This document shows, piece by piece, positions 15,266 to 23,679 of a stretch of 64,000 bases of DNA. A program made the translations under genes and the position numbers. Location: assembly GCA_902806085.1 (NCBI GenBank), contig CADCVH010000106.1:509-64508 (forward strand). Reading direction: 5' to 3'. Origin of the DNA: an uncultured Rubrobacteraceae bacterium (GTDB taxonomy: Bacteria > Actinomycetota > Rubrobacteria > Rubrobacterales > Rubrobacteraceae). The number at the start of each line of letters is the position of its first letter. Position 1 is the stretch's first letter. The notes beneath the pieces are model-generated. The model was not told where the DNA came from, searched no databases, and saw only the letters and a list, made by a program, of their open reading frames with translations.

Positions 15266-16279
15266 ATGGTGGCCGAGCGCACGAATCAGGGGACGGATCG
15301 CGACGGCGGCGGGACCGGGAGGCACCGGATCCGGCACGCCCTCTCGGGTATGCGCCACCTCCACAGGAGGCGCTGGTTCCGCGTGTTGGCGGCGGGGATC
15401 TTCTTCTACGCCCTGATTCAGGCTTCCTACCTGGCGTTCACGAACGTTAACCTCATACCGGCCATGATGATCTACGGCGCCCTCGTCGTGCCCGCGGCGT
15501 TCATGGTCTACCTCTACGACGGGTTGGAAGCCACGGAGCTGCCCGTGGCCGCGATCGTGCTCTGCTTCCTGGCCGCCGGGTCCGTGGGCCCGTCGTTGGC
15601 CTCGGCGGTATTGTGGGCCCTCTTCCCGGGAACCGACGCCACCTACCTGGAGCACGTCGCCGTCGGGCCCATAGAGGAGGCGTCCAAGATGGTCGTCCCG
15701 CTCGTCTTCTTCGCCCTGGGCGCCTACCGCTCCGTGGGGGCGGGGGTGATGCTCGGGCTGGTCTCGGCGATGGCCTTCTCGGTCCTGGAAACGGCGGGCA
15801 TGTCCTTCGGCGCCTACTTCGTCTCCTCCGTCAGCATGCAGGTGGGGGCGGGATCCGTCGCACCGCAGGACCTCGTCAACGCCTTCGGGGATCCGAACAA
15901 CTTCTTCGACAACCCGCTCGGCATCTTCCTGCTCGACATCAACCTCGTGGCCCGGTCCTTTGTGGACCCTATAGGCCACGGCACCTGGACGATGCTCGTC
16001 TGCTTCGCCCTCTGGAACGAGCGGCGCAAGGCCGGAAGGTTCGTCCTGAACTGGCGCGTGGTGGCCGCGTTCGTGGCGGCGGCTTCCCTGCACGCCCTGT
16101 TCGACACGACCCTCCAACTGCAGGGCGAATCTTCCTGGGTTGGGGCACTGGGATGGCTCGCCTTCTTGGTGACCGCCCTCTTCCTCCTGTGGCTGACGGT
16201 CAGGCTCGTCAGGAAGACCCGCGAGGCGACGGATGCGGACCCGGCGCCCCCGACCAGCCCCGTGCGACCGACGCCGTAG
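15266..16279 (+). CDS. PrsW-family intramembrane metalloprotease
   Basis: The protein has eight or so hydrophobic segments and all three PrsW motifs: GPIEEASK (E-E-x-x-K, about 134-141), FSVLETAG (F-x-x-x-E, about 171-178) and GHGTWT (H, about 237-242). PrsW proteases cut membrane-anchored regulators such as anti-sigma factors. ATG 15266 is chosen because GGAGGGGGG lies about 6 nt upstream; earlier TTG/ATG codons at 15191-15224 lack one. It is convergent with a broken CPBP protease gene. No anti-sigma factor is adjacent, so the substrate is unknown. Confidence 0.88.
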   Translation: MVAERTNQGTDRDGGGTGRHRIRHALSGMRHLHRRRWFRVLAAGIFFYALIQASYLAFTNVNLIPAMMIYGALVVPAAFMVYLYDGLEATELPVAAIVLCFLAAGSVGPSLASAVLWALFPGTDATYLEHVAVGPIEEASKMVVPLVFFALGAYRSVGAGVMLGLVSAMAFSVLETAGMSFGAYFVSSVSMQVGAGSVAPQDLVNAFGDPNNFFDNPLGIFLLDINLVARSFVDPIGHGTWTMLVCFALWNERRKAGRFVLNWRVVAAFVAAASLHALFDTTLQLQGESSWVGALGWLAFLVTALFLLWLTVRLVRKTREATDADPAPPTSPVRPTP

Positions 16280-16371
16280 GGGGCGACGTTCCCAACAGTC
16301 GGGCTCGCAGAACGCGTCGTCCGTCCAGGCGCGTGGTCGAGCCCGACCAACGGTGGTCCCCGGAGAACCGG

Positions 16372-17130
16372 TTACCCGGCCAAACCGCTTGTCAGCAGCG
16401 CCACCGTGAACAGCGTCCAGTCGTTGATGATATGGGCGCCGGCGGAGACCCAGGTGTTCTTCGTCTTGATGTAGGCCAGCAGGAGCACGAGACGGGCGGA
16501 GCCGATGACGACGAAGCACTGCACGAGGTTCCAGTCGTAGGTGGGCAGGTGGATGGCGCCGAAGAGGACGGCAGAGAGGAGCCACGCGACCACGATCGAC
16601 GTCTTCCTGGGTAAGTTCATCCGCGAGAAGAGGAACCACATAATCGCCAAAAACGGCAGGACCGTGAACACCTCCTCGCCCAAGAGCTGCGGGCCCGTCG
16701 ACAGGAAGTAGAACGCCACCTCCGATGGGGACTCGTCGGCGAGGGTGGCGAAGCCGGCGTTGGCGTTCAGGGCGAACAGCAGGCTCGTCAGCGCCCCGAT
16801 GACGAAGGTGGCCACGATGTTGATCAGCGCGAACCCGAACATCCAGGCGACGTCCCTCCTCCCGACCCTCCGGAACAGGGCCGTTCAGTCCCTCGGCGCG
16901 ACGTACGCGAGGGCCGCGAGCGGGATGACGGGGAAGAGGATCCTTGGGATGAACTGCCCGAGACCTTCGGCGAAGAAGGGTACCGGCGCGATCAACACGG
17001 CGAACGCGACCGCCACCGCGACCAGCACCAGCAACCACTGGCGCCCGGAGATCCCGGTCGGTCGACCGTCGTAGAACGGGAAGTCGTCGTTAGGGTACTC
17101 GAACCTCTCGAACCGGCCGCTACTCGGCAT
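16372..17130 (-). pseudogene. CPBP (CAAX/bacteriocin-processing) intramembrane protease with in-frame TGA
   Basis: Two same-frame pieces are separated only by TGA at 16885-16887: an N-terminal part from ATG 17130 (GGGAGTGGG just upstream) ending YVAPRD, and a C-terminal part resuming TALFRRVGRRDVAWMFG. The joined protein would have about 250 residues, a usual CPBP length, with GEEVFTVLPF, FGAIHLPTY and HIINDW as the catalytic Glu, His and Asn motifs. The stop probably replaced a Trp codon (TGG to TGA). Readthrough or an internal ATG at 16842 could still yield the catalytic half. Confidence 0.7.
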
Positions 17131-17366
17131 CCCACTCCCATCCTCGCTGAGCGATAACCGCACGAAGTCTCGCACGGCTTCCGGGCAGATTCATGTAGGA
17201 CCGTTTACGACCTCGAAGCAAGGCTATGTTCGCGTCGGGCGGGCGTTCCCCGGCCACCGTCCCGGCCGACTGCGAAACCCCGCTGGCGTCCGGGTTCCCG
17301 AGTCCATGCACCGGACCGCGGATAAGGGCTACAAGACGAAGTTCGGGCAATGTGATCGATCCGAAG

Positions 17367-19118
17367 TTACCCCCAGGCCCCATGGTAGGGGAATAGGGAT
17401 TGCTGAAGTGACCCGGGTCGCCTCCTCCTCGGCGCGTAGTCTTCCAGCCTCAGGGCCTTGAGCCATCCGTCCTCTCCAAGGGAGTCGGGGCCGAAGAGCC
17501 GCAACTGCGCGAGCGCGGTCGTGCTCTCGAAGAGCACGGGACGCGATAGCGCCCGCGGCTTATCGGTGCCGGCCGCGAACTCCACCTCGTAGCGGCTGAG
17601 CGGCTCGCCGGCGTGCTCGACGGTGAGCGTCTTCTCCCGCAGCCAAAGCGCCGCCTCCCTGCCGGCGAGGCTCTCCTCGCCGTAGACCTTCCAGCGCCGC
17701 CAGACAGCGTAGCCCAGAGGATTCAGCACCCGGACGAAGCGCTCGGAGAAGAAGGCCCGGTCCAGCTCCTCTCTTCCGTAGAGCCCGCCTGGGACCCACG
17801 AGAGCACCGCTCTTGGCGAGCGTCGTCCATCGGTCCGGTCTTTGTGCGCCCAGTGAGCCTGGGCGTTGAAGTCCTTCATCCACTTGGTATGGGCGGCCAC
17901 GAGCTCGGGCCAGGTCTCTGCTCTTGCGAAGTGCCAGTCGGCCATGCGCCTCTGGACGTTGAAGTTGGTCTCTATGTACGACTGCCAGGGCTGGCGCCTC
18001 TCGATCTCCTCCTTGCGGATGCCTAAAGCTTCGTAGACGGCCAGCGCCCTCTTCGCGCGGAAGATACCGCCGCCGTCCGTGACGAGCGCCTCCGGGGAGC
18101 CGTGCCCTTCCACGGCCCGGTGAAGCACGCGGAGGAAGGCCGACTGATCCTGGGTGCGCGAGACCGAGCTCGCTAGGACGGCACGACTGTAATTGTCCAG
18201 GACGGAGATCACGTAGACCGTGTCTCCGCCGACCCTGTGGTCGTCGACGTAGCGTACGTCCGCGGTCCAGTACTGGTGGCGCCTGGCTGCCAGAAAAGGC
18301 ATCTCCCTCTTCTCCTTGGACGGCCCCTTCGGCTTCTCCAGCCCGTAGAGCCTGCGGTTGATCGCCAGGATCCTGCCGCAGGTGCGTGGGCTCAGATGTA
18401 TGCCGATCTGGGCAAGAGCGGCGTGAACTCGGAACTCGCCGAGGTTCGGGTTCTCCTGCAGGCGCCTGACGGCGGCGTAGGCTTTCAGGTCAGCCCTGCG
18501 CAAGCCTCCTCCGGTGCTGGGCCTGTCGTCGAGGCCCTCGATCCCTTCCTCGATCCAGCGTCGGAGCACCCGGTAGACGGTGGAGCGTGCCGTACCGAGG
18601 TAGGACGCTATGCTCTTGACGTTCCAGCCCTCGGCGTGCAGCCTCACCACCGCCGTACGCTTCTCGCGCGGTTCTCCCATCTCGTGGTAAGGCGGGAAAC
18701 GACGGACCATGCGCAGCGGCATCGGCTCCTCGGCCAAGACCCTCTCGACCGTGCGGTAGTCCGGCCTTCTGCCGAACCTCACGGAGCAGACGGTCGAGAC
18801 CTCGTGGGGGCGCATGGGAGGGTGCTCGGCCTTGAGGTCCAGAATGAGGCGGCGCATCGCTGGCGGCAAGGAGCGCCGCATCGCTCCTTCGGTGGCGAAG
18901 AGTGAGTCCATGCCTTCCGACTCGAACCGGGATACCCTTCGGTACAGGGTCCTCTGCGAAGAGCCGGTCTCTTCTGCTCGTCCCGCTACGGGCAGGCCGA
19001 ACAGTACCAGCGGCCTTATCTCCTCGTAAGCGCGCTGCTCCGGCCACCCGCAAAGAAGCTCCAGCTGCTCCCATTCGTCGGTCGGCTCGACGCGTCGTCG
19101 GCGGTTCCGTTCGCCCAT
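17367..19118 (-). CDS. DDE (rve-type) transposase
   Basis: A 583-residue transposase. Residues about 35-215 hold two helix-turn-helix modules (SSQRTLYRRVSRFESEGM; SIASYLGTARSTVYRVLRRW). The integrase-core domain carries D in WTADVRYVDD (about 285), D in LVTDGGG (about 345) and E in SYIETNF about 35 residues on, the DDE triad of IS481-like and related elements. The ATG follows GGGAGGGGACAGGG. The gene is intact. No convincing terminal inverted repeats or target duplication were seen in 17131-17366 or 19119-19260, and no other gene is supported in those flanks. Confidence 0.85.
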   Translation of the reverse strand: MGERNRRRRVEPTDEWEQLELLCGWPEQRAYEEIRPLVLFGLPVAGRAEETGSSQRTLYRRVSRFESEGMDSLFATEGAMRRSLPPAMRRLILDLKAEHPPMRPHEVSTVCSVRFGRRPDYRTVERVLAEEPMPLRMVRRFPPYHEMGEPREKRTAVVRLHAEGWNVKSIASYLGTARSTVYRVLRRWIEEGIEGLDDRPSTGGGLRRADLKAYAAVRRLQENPNLGEFRVHAALAQIGIHLSPRTCGRILAINRRLYGLEKPKGPSKEKREMPFLAARRHQYWTADVRYVDDHRVGGDTVYVISVLDNYSRAVLASSVSRTQDQSAFLRVLHRAVEGHGSPEALVTDGGGIFRAKRALAVYEALGIRKEEIERRQPWQSYIETNFNVQRRMADWHFARAETWPELVAAHTKWMKDFNAQAHWAHKDRTDGRRSPRAVLSWVPGGLYGREELDRAFFSERFVRVLNPLGYAVWRRWKVYGEESLAGREAALWLREKTLTVEHAGEPLSRYEVEFAAGTDKPRALSRPVLFESTTALAQLRLFGPDSLGEDGWLKALRLEDYAPRRRRPGSLQQSLFPYHGAWG

Positions 19119-19272
19119 CCCTGTCCCCTCCCAGAGTTACTGCATGTTGCGTCGTGGAGGGAAAACCATGCCACGTCCGGTGGTCAGGGGCCACCTACAC
19201 GCGGCGCTCCAGGTATCTTTCGGCTACTGCCAGTCGGGTAACTGGTATGTGTAGCGTCGGCCGTGGCGAGGT

Positions 19273-19488
19273 TTGCCCCCCGATGTGTGGGAGGATCTGG
19301 AAGGCACCTACTACGCCGGCGCCGGCCTCGCGGACAACCGGGAGGCCCTCTTTGGGACCATCGCGCTCTTCCGCAGGGCCGCCAGCAACGTAGCCGCCGG
19401 CCGCGGGTACGCCTACCCGCGAGATCTCGACCGTCGGGTCACCGCTTACGTGCGCGCCGTAAAGGGCCTGGACCCCGGGGGGAGGTAG
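19273..19488 (+). pseudogene. Aminoglycoside 6-adenylyltransferase-like C-terminal remnant
   Basis: The 71 codons read WEDLEGTYYAGAGLADN...ALFGTIALFRRAASNVAAGRG and YPRDLDRRVTAYVRAVKGL. This is the C-terminal helical end of AadK/AadS-type streptomycin adenylyltransferases (about 280 residues when complete). A stop codon shortly upstream in the same frame and the absence of the nucleotidyl-transferase part show that it is broken. It lies about 150 bp from the transposase gene, so IS-related deletion is plausible. Confidence 0.6.
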
Positions 19489-19546
19489 CGTGGCCGACAT
19501 CGCGGCGCGGGCTCCATGCCCCGGTTCGGACACCGCGCGGGAGCGC

Positions 19547-19576
19547 TTGACGCGGCTCGCGCGACCGGAGTAGGAT
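19547..19576 (+). promoter_or_regulatory. Promoter upstream of the MFS exporter
   Basis: TTGACG (19547-19552), an 18-bp spacer and TAGGAT (19571-19576). The expected transcription start falls on the ATG of a 5-codon frame at 19584. Confidence 0.55.
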
Positions 19577-19583
19577 GCCCGCC

Positions 19584-19601
19584 ATGAGAATTCCTCTCTA
19601 A
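19584..19601 (+). CDS. Five-codon leaderless leader peptide (MRIPL)
   Basis: ATG-AGA-ATT-CCT-CTC-TAA begins 7 nt after the -10 box, so it would be translated leaderlessly. It lies in the roughly 200-nt leader of the MFS gene and is followed by a hairpin at 19686-19708. Very short leaders of this kind often act as ribosome-stalling sensors for drug-export genes. The role is inferred. Confidence 0.4.
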   Translation: MRIPL

Positions 19602-19685
19602 GCGGCGCAACGCGAGCCAGGAGACCGGACGTCAGCCGGCCCCTGCTTGCCCCGCCGCATTCCTCGGGAGTCCCATCCCATAGCG

Positions 19686-19708
19686 GTCGCGGTTCGGGCC
19701 GCCGCGAC
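19686..19708 (+). terminator. Hairpin in the MFS leader
   Basis: GTCGCGG (19686-19692) pairs with CCGCGAC (19702-19708) across a 9-nt loop. No U-tract follows. It could be part of an attenuator between the MRIPL frame and the exporter. Confidence 0.3.
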
Positions 19709-19789
19709 GCGTGGACCGGGACGTTTGTGCTGCGGTGACCGTGCGTCCCCGCCTCGTGGTGGAACGGCGCTTCGCGAAAGCGGGGGTCT

Positions 19790-21019
19790 GTGAACAACCT
19801 CAGAGCTTATCCTGTGTACCTCGGCATCAAGGGGGCGTTCGCGCTCTTTTTTATGCTGTGGGCGACCGTGGCTTCGGTTTACAGGATCGAGGAGGTGGGC
19901 CTCGACCCTTTGCGGCTCGTGCTGCTTGGCACGGCGCTGGAGGTGGCGGTCCTCGTCTTCGAGGTGCCGACCGGGGTCTTGGCAGATACCTACGGCCGCA
20001 GGCGGTCCGTCATCACCGGCTTTTTGCTTATGGGGTGCGGCTTCGCGCTCGAAGGGGCGATTCCCACGTTCGCGGCGGTGCTCGTGGCGCAGGCGGTGTG
20101 GGGGGTGGGGTACACCTTTATTAGCGGGGCCCTGGAGGCCTGGATCGCGGACGAGGCCCCCGAACGCAACCTCGGGCGCGTCTACCTGCGCGGCGAGCAG
20201 GCCGACTACGCGGGCTCCCTTCTCGGTGTCTTCGGCAGCGTCCTTCTCGCCACCTACGCCCTGAACGTGCCGCTCCTGATCGGCGGCTTCCTGGCCGTAG
20301 GTCTCGGCGTCGCGCTCTTTTTCGTGATGCCGGAGCGGAACTTCCGGCCCTCCCCGCGCGAGGGGCGTTCTTCCTTGCAGCAGGTCGGCGCGACGGCGCG
20401 GGGCGGGGTTCGGCTCGTGCGGGGGCGTCCGGTGCTCCTGATCCTGCTCCTCGTCGCCGTCTTTACCGGGATGTCCGAGGAGGGCTTCGACCGCCTCTAC
20501 GCGAAACACTTCTTGGACGGGCTCGGGCTGCCTTCCCTGGGCGCCCTCGACCCCGTGGTGTGGTTCGGGATCATCAACGCGGGCGCCCTGATCCTGGGCT
20601 ACCTCGCCGCAGAGGTCGTCGGCCGCGGGCTGAACGTCGGGGACGCCGCCGTGGCCGCGCGCCTGCTGCTCGTCCTCAACGCCTGCACCATCATCGGGAC
20701 GCTCTCCTTTGCCCTGGCCGGGAGCTTCGCCCTCGCCCTCGCGGCCTTCTGGTTCGCGAGCCTCACCCGGACCCTCGCCGAGCCGCTCTACCTCACGTGG
20801 CTCAACGAGGGGCTCGAGCCCGGGGTGAGGGCGACCGTGATCTCGATGGGCAGCCAGGCCGGAGCCTTCGGCGAGGCCTCCGCCGGGCCCGTGGTCGGGG
20901 CCGTGGGCAACCTCGCCGGCGTCCGCGCCGCCCTCACCCTCGCCTCGCTCATCCTCTCCCCGGCCCTCCTGCTCTACGCCCGCGCCCTCCGCCACCGCGG
21001 CAAACCGGGCGCCGAATAG
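19790..21019 (+). CDS. Major facilitator superfamily exporter
   Basis: A 409-residue protein with 12 predicted membrane helices. The loop between helices 2 and 3 carries GVLADTYGRRRSVI, matching the MFS signature G-x-x-x-D-x-x-G-R-R. The N-terminal half has FEVPTGVLAD and the C-terminal half repeats the fold (EPLYLTWLNEGLEPGVRAT). Such 12-helix proteins without sugar motifs are usually drug or metabolite exporters; the substrate is unknown. The GTG start has only a weak ribosome site. The long leader with a tiny frame and hairpin points to translation-dependent control. Confidence 0.8.
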   Translation: MNNLRAYPVYLGIKGAFALFFMLWATVASVYRIEEVGLDPLRLVLLGTALEVAVLVFEVPTGVLADTYGRRRSVITGFLLMGCGFALEGAIPTFAAVLVAQAVWGVGYTFISGALEAWIADEAPERNLGRVYLRGEQADYAGSLLGVFGSVLLATYALNVPLLIGGFLAVGLGVALFFVMPERNFRPSPREGRSSLQQVGATARGGVRLVRGRPVLLILLLVAVFTGMSEEGFDRLYAKHFLDGLGLPSLGALDPVVWFGIINAGALILGYLAAEVVGRGLNVGDAAVAARLLLVLNACTIIGTLSFALAGSFALALAAFWFASLTRTLAEPLYLTWLNEGLEPGVRATVISMGSQAGAFGEASAGPVVGAVGNLAGVRAALTLASLILSPALLLYARALRHRGKPGAE

Positions 21020-21043
21020 CGCGCCGAAAAGGGCCTCACGGCC

Positions 21044-21068
21044 AAATCCGATAAAAAGTGTCGGATTT
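21044..21068 (+). promoter_or_regulatory. Sulfur-regulon palindrome, copy 1 (cysH promoter)
   Basis: AAATCCGA (21044-21051) and TCGGATTT (21061-21068) are perfect inverted arms around 9 bp. The inner 17 bp, CCGATAAAAAGTGTCGG, matches CCGACAAAATTTGTCGG at 36748-36764 (CCGAYAAAAWKTGTCGG). It ends 3 bp before the -35, centred near -51, a position more typical of activation than of simple blocking. The binding protein is not in the window. Confidence 0.65.
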
Positions 21069-21071
21069 GTA

Positions 21072-21100
21072 TTGACGGACGGGTGTTCGCGTCCTACTAT
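21072..21100 (+). promoter_or_regulatory. Promoter of the sulfate-assimilation operon
   Basis: TTGACG (21072-21077), a 17-bp spacer and TACTAT (21095-21100) form a good housekeeping-sigma promoter. Transcription should start at about 21107-21108, exactly at the ATG of the Cys-containing sORF. Confidence 0.75.
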
Positions 21101-21107
21101 CCCGCAC

Positions 21108-21194
21108 ATGGAGTTGCAAAGTACGCAGGGACAGGTGAAGAGGCGAATGTTTACGGCGCTTCTCGCGGGCGCTCGATGTAGCGTGTGCGCCTGA
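21108..21194 (+). CDS. Leaderless Cys-containing leader peptide of the cysH operon
   Basis: The 28-codon frame MELQSTQGQVKRR...LLAGARCSVCA begins 7 nt after the -10 and ends with Cys-Ser-Val-Cys-Ala-stop, 40 nt before the cysH ATG. Leaderless short frames ending in Cys codons act as cysteine-responsive attenuators upstream of sulfur genes in mycobacteria. The RR..ALLAGARCSVC pattern also resembles the short leader peptides seen before streptomycete sulfur genes. The cysH ribosome site (GGAGG near 21226) could be masked or freed by ribosome position on this frame. Function is inferred from position and composition. Confidence 0.6.
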   Translation: MELQSTQGQVKRRMFTALLAGARCSVCA

Positions 21195-21234
21195 TCCACC
21201 CTTCCGAGTCTTACGATCCTGATGGAGGACCGCA

Positions 21235-21990
21235 ATGCCTGAAGCCCTGCGTTCGCAGCAGAGAGGAAACATAGTGCCGGACCCGGAGGGGCTCGACCTC
21301 GAGTCCAACCGGCTCGAGGGGTCCGACCCTCGCGAGATAATCCGGTGGGCCGTGGAGACCTACGGCGACGGCCTGGCGCTCTCGGCTTCCTTCGGGGGTG
21401 GGGAGGGCATGGCGCTGCTGGACATGATCTCCAAGATCACCAACAGGGTGACGGTCCTCACGATCGACACCGGCTTTATCTTCAAGGAGACCGCCGAGTT
21501 CCGCGAGGAGGTAATGCGCCGGTACAAGCTGCCGGTCGAGGTCCTCAGGCCGGCGTTGACGGTCGATGAGCAGGTCGAGCGCTACGGGGAGCAGATGCGC
21601 ACCTGCACGCCCGACCTTTGCTGCCAGGTCCGCAAGATAGAGCCCCTTCAGAGGGCCCTTGGCCGCTACGACGCCTGGATGACCGGCATCCGCCGGGTGC
21701 AGACGCCCCAGCGGGCCACCACGAAGATCGCCGCGTGGGAGGAGCGCTACGGCGCCGCCAAGGTGGCGCCCCTCGCCGGCTGGACCGACGAGCAGGTCTG
21801 GGATTACGTCAGGGAGCACGACGTCCCCGTCAACCCGCTGTTGCACCAGGGTTACAAGAGCATCGGGTGCGAGCCCCAGACGAGGCCCGTCCACGACGAC
21901 GAGGATCCCAGGGCCGGACGCTGGTCGGGCACGGAGAAGACCGAGTGCGGCCTTCACTGGGTCGGCAACGGCGGCCGCGCGGGCTCGTAG
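21235..21990 (+). CDS. cysH: APS/PAPS reductase (CysH), atypical cluster motif
   Basis: The 251-residue protein reduces adenylyl-sulfate (or PAPS) to sulfite. It shows SASFGGGEGMALLDM at the nucleotide pocket, TIDTGFIFKET, the tandem cysteines in DLCCQVRK, the GWTDEQVW segment, and the C-terminal catalytic ECGLH. The double Cys suggests the [4Fe-4S] APS-type enzyme, but the second pair, normally C-x-P-C, reads CEPQ: one cluster ligand is Gln. ATG 21235 has GGAGG 8 nt upstream. It is the first structural gene of the operon, 54 bp before sulfite reductase. An adjacent APS kinase gene leaves APS versus PAPS use open. Confidence 0.88.
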   Translation: MPEALRSQQRGNIVPDPEGLDLESNRLEGSDPREIIRWAVETYGDGLALSASFGGGEGMALLDMISKITNRVTVLTIDTGFIFKETAEFREEVMRRYKLPVEVLRPALTVDEQVERYGEQMRTCTPDLCCQVRKIEPLQRALGRYDAWMTGIRRVQTPQRATTKIAAWEERYGAAKVAPLAGWTDEQVWDYVREHDVPVNPLLHQGYKSIGCEPQTRPVHDDEDPRAGRWSGTEKTECGLHWVGNGGRAGS

Positions 21991-22044
21991 AGTCCCGGCT
22001 CTCCAGAAGGACAATCTCACCAAGAATTTTTTAGGGGTTTCTCG

Positions 22045-23679
22045 ATGCGTTTTCTCAGGGAGGGCCAGACCCTCAACAAGGTAGAGAAGATAAAGCTCCA
22101 GCGCCACCCGCTGGAGGTGAAGCAGGCGATAATAGACACCTACTCCAAAGACCTCTCCAAGATGGACGAGGTCCCCGGGGAGGTCGAGCGCCTCAAGTGG
22201 GTCGGCGTCTACCCGCAGAAGCAGGGCGGGGACGCGTTCATGATGCGCGTGAAGGTGCCTGGCGGCGTGCTCACGCCGAAGCAGACGGAGGTCATCGGCA
22301 AGATCGCCGTGGACTTCGCCAACGGCCCGATCCCCAACCCGCACTTCGGCAACAACTTCCTGGACCTCACCACGCGCCAGGACGTGCAGATGCACTGGCT
22401 CAAGATGGGGGACATCCCCGAGGTCTGGCGCAGGCTCGAAGAGGCGGGCATAACCACCGTGCAGGCGTGCGGGGACTCCGCCCGCAACGTGCTCTGTTGC
22501 CCCGTCTCCGGCCTCGACCACGAGGAGGTCATAGACGCCTACCCTGTGGCCCAGGCCATAAACGACTACTTTACCGGCAACCGCGAGTACGCGAACCTGC
22601 CGCGCAAGTTCAAGATGAGCGTTACCGGCTGTTTGGAGGACTGCGCGCAGGCCGAGATCAACGACATCGGCCTGCTGCCCGCGCGCCTGGAAGACGGGAC
22701 CATCGGCTTCAACCTGCGCGTGGGCGGCGGGCTGTCGGACGGGCCGCGGATGGCCTCCGACATAGACGTGTTCGTCAGGCCGGAGGACGCCGTCGAGATC
22801 ACGCGCGGCATAGCCCAGGTCTTCGGCGAGCTCGGCGACCGGGAGAACCGCTGGACGGCCCGCATGCGGTACCTGGTGCAGCGGATCGGCCCCGAGGCCT
22901 TCCGGGACGAACTCGAGAAGCGCGTCTCGGTGGAGCTCACGCCCGCGGGCGAGGACCTGACCAAGCGCTATCGCGGCGACCACGTCGGCGTCCATCCCCA
23001 GAAAGACGGCCTCCACTACGTCGGGCTGAACGTCCCGGTGGGCCGGATGAGCGGGGAGCACTTCATGGAGGCCGGGCGTCTGGCCGGGCGGTACGGCAGC
23101 GAGGTGCGCCTGGCCACGGACCAGAACCTCGTCATCACGGGCGTTCCCGAGGACCGCATCGACGATCTGCTGGGCGAGCCCCTGCTGGGGCGGTTCTCGC
23201 CGAGCCCCGGTGCCTTCGGGCGGGGTGTCGTTGCCTGCACGGGGAGCGAGTTCTGCCGGTTCGGGATCGTGGAGACCAAGATCCGGGCCGTCGAGTGGGC
23301 GAAGGAGATGGACGAGCGCGTGGGCGACGTCGGGCAGGAGGCCGTGAGGATGCACTTCTCCGGCTGCTCGGCGTCCTGCGCGCAGCCCCAGATAGGCGAC
23401 GTGGGTTTCCGCGGCGAGACGGCCAAGACCAAGACCTCCATCGTCGAGGGGGTGGACATCGGCCTCGGCGGATCTTTGGGGCGGGACGCCGCGTTTATCG
23501 ACTGGGTGGAAGGGGCTAAACCCACGGAGGAGGTTCCGGACGCCCTCGTCTCCGTCTTCGAGCAATTCAAGGAGGAGGGGCGCGAGGACGAGCGGTTCCA
23601 CGAGTGGGCGCGGCGCAAACAGAACGGGGAGCTGCGCGAGGCGTTGCGCCGGCCCGCGAAGGTGGGGGGGCGCGAGTAA
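22045..23679 (+). CDS. sir: Assimilatory sulfite (nitrite/sulfite) reductase, siroheme [4Fe-4S]
   Basis: A 544-residue hemoprotein reductase with the duplicated ferredoxin-like and siroheme domains. The cluster/siroheme ligands appear as C-T-G-S-E-F-C (about 400) and C-S-A-S-C in SGCSASCAQPQIGD (about 440). The first half carries TTRQDVQMHW and TGCLEDCAQAEINDIG. It would reduce sulfite to sulfide with six electrons. Gene order between cysH and an FrhB-like protein, with sat and cysC downstream, favours sulfite over nitrite. Its TAA overlaps the ATG of the FrhB-like gene (TAATG), so the two are translationally coupled, which suggests a complex or an electron-transfer pair. Confidence 0.88.
   Translation: MRFLREGQTLNKVEKIKLQRHPLEVKQAIIDTYSKDLSKMDEVPGEVERLKWVGVYPQKQGGDAFMMRVKVPGGVLTPKQTEVIGKIAVDFANGPIPNPHFGNNFLDLTTRQDVQMHWLKMGDIPEVWRRLEEAGITTVQACGDSARNVLCCPVSGLDHEEVIDAYPVAQAINDYFTGNREYANLPRKFKMSVTGCLEDCAQAEINDIGLLPARLEDGTIGFNLRVGGGLSDGPRMASDIDVFVRPEDAVEITRGIAQVFGELGDRENRWTARMRYLVQRIGPEAFRDELEKRVSVELTPAGEDLTKRYRGDHVGVHPQKDGLHYVGLNVPVGRMSGEHFMEAGRLAGRYGSEVRLATDQNLVITGVPEDRIDDLLGEPLLGRFSPSPGAFGRGVVACTGSEFCRFGIVETKIRAVEWAKEMDERVGDVGQEAVRMHFSGCSASCAQPQIGDVGFRGETAKTKTSIVEGVDIGLGGSLGRDAAFIDWVEGAKPTEEVPDALVSVFEQFKEEGREDERFHEWARRKQNGELREALRRPAKVGGRE

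Noticed and set aside
17120-17366. Minus-strand frame between the transposase and the CPBP gene
   Set aside because: No motif and only shadow-like sequence (LPELRLVALIRGPVHGLG); insufficient to call a gene or an IS end.
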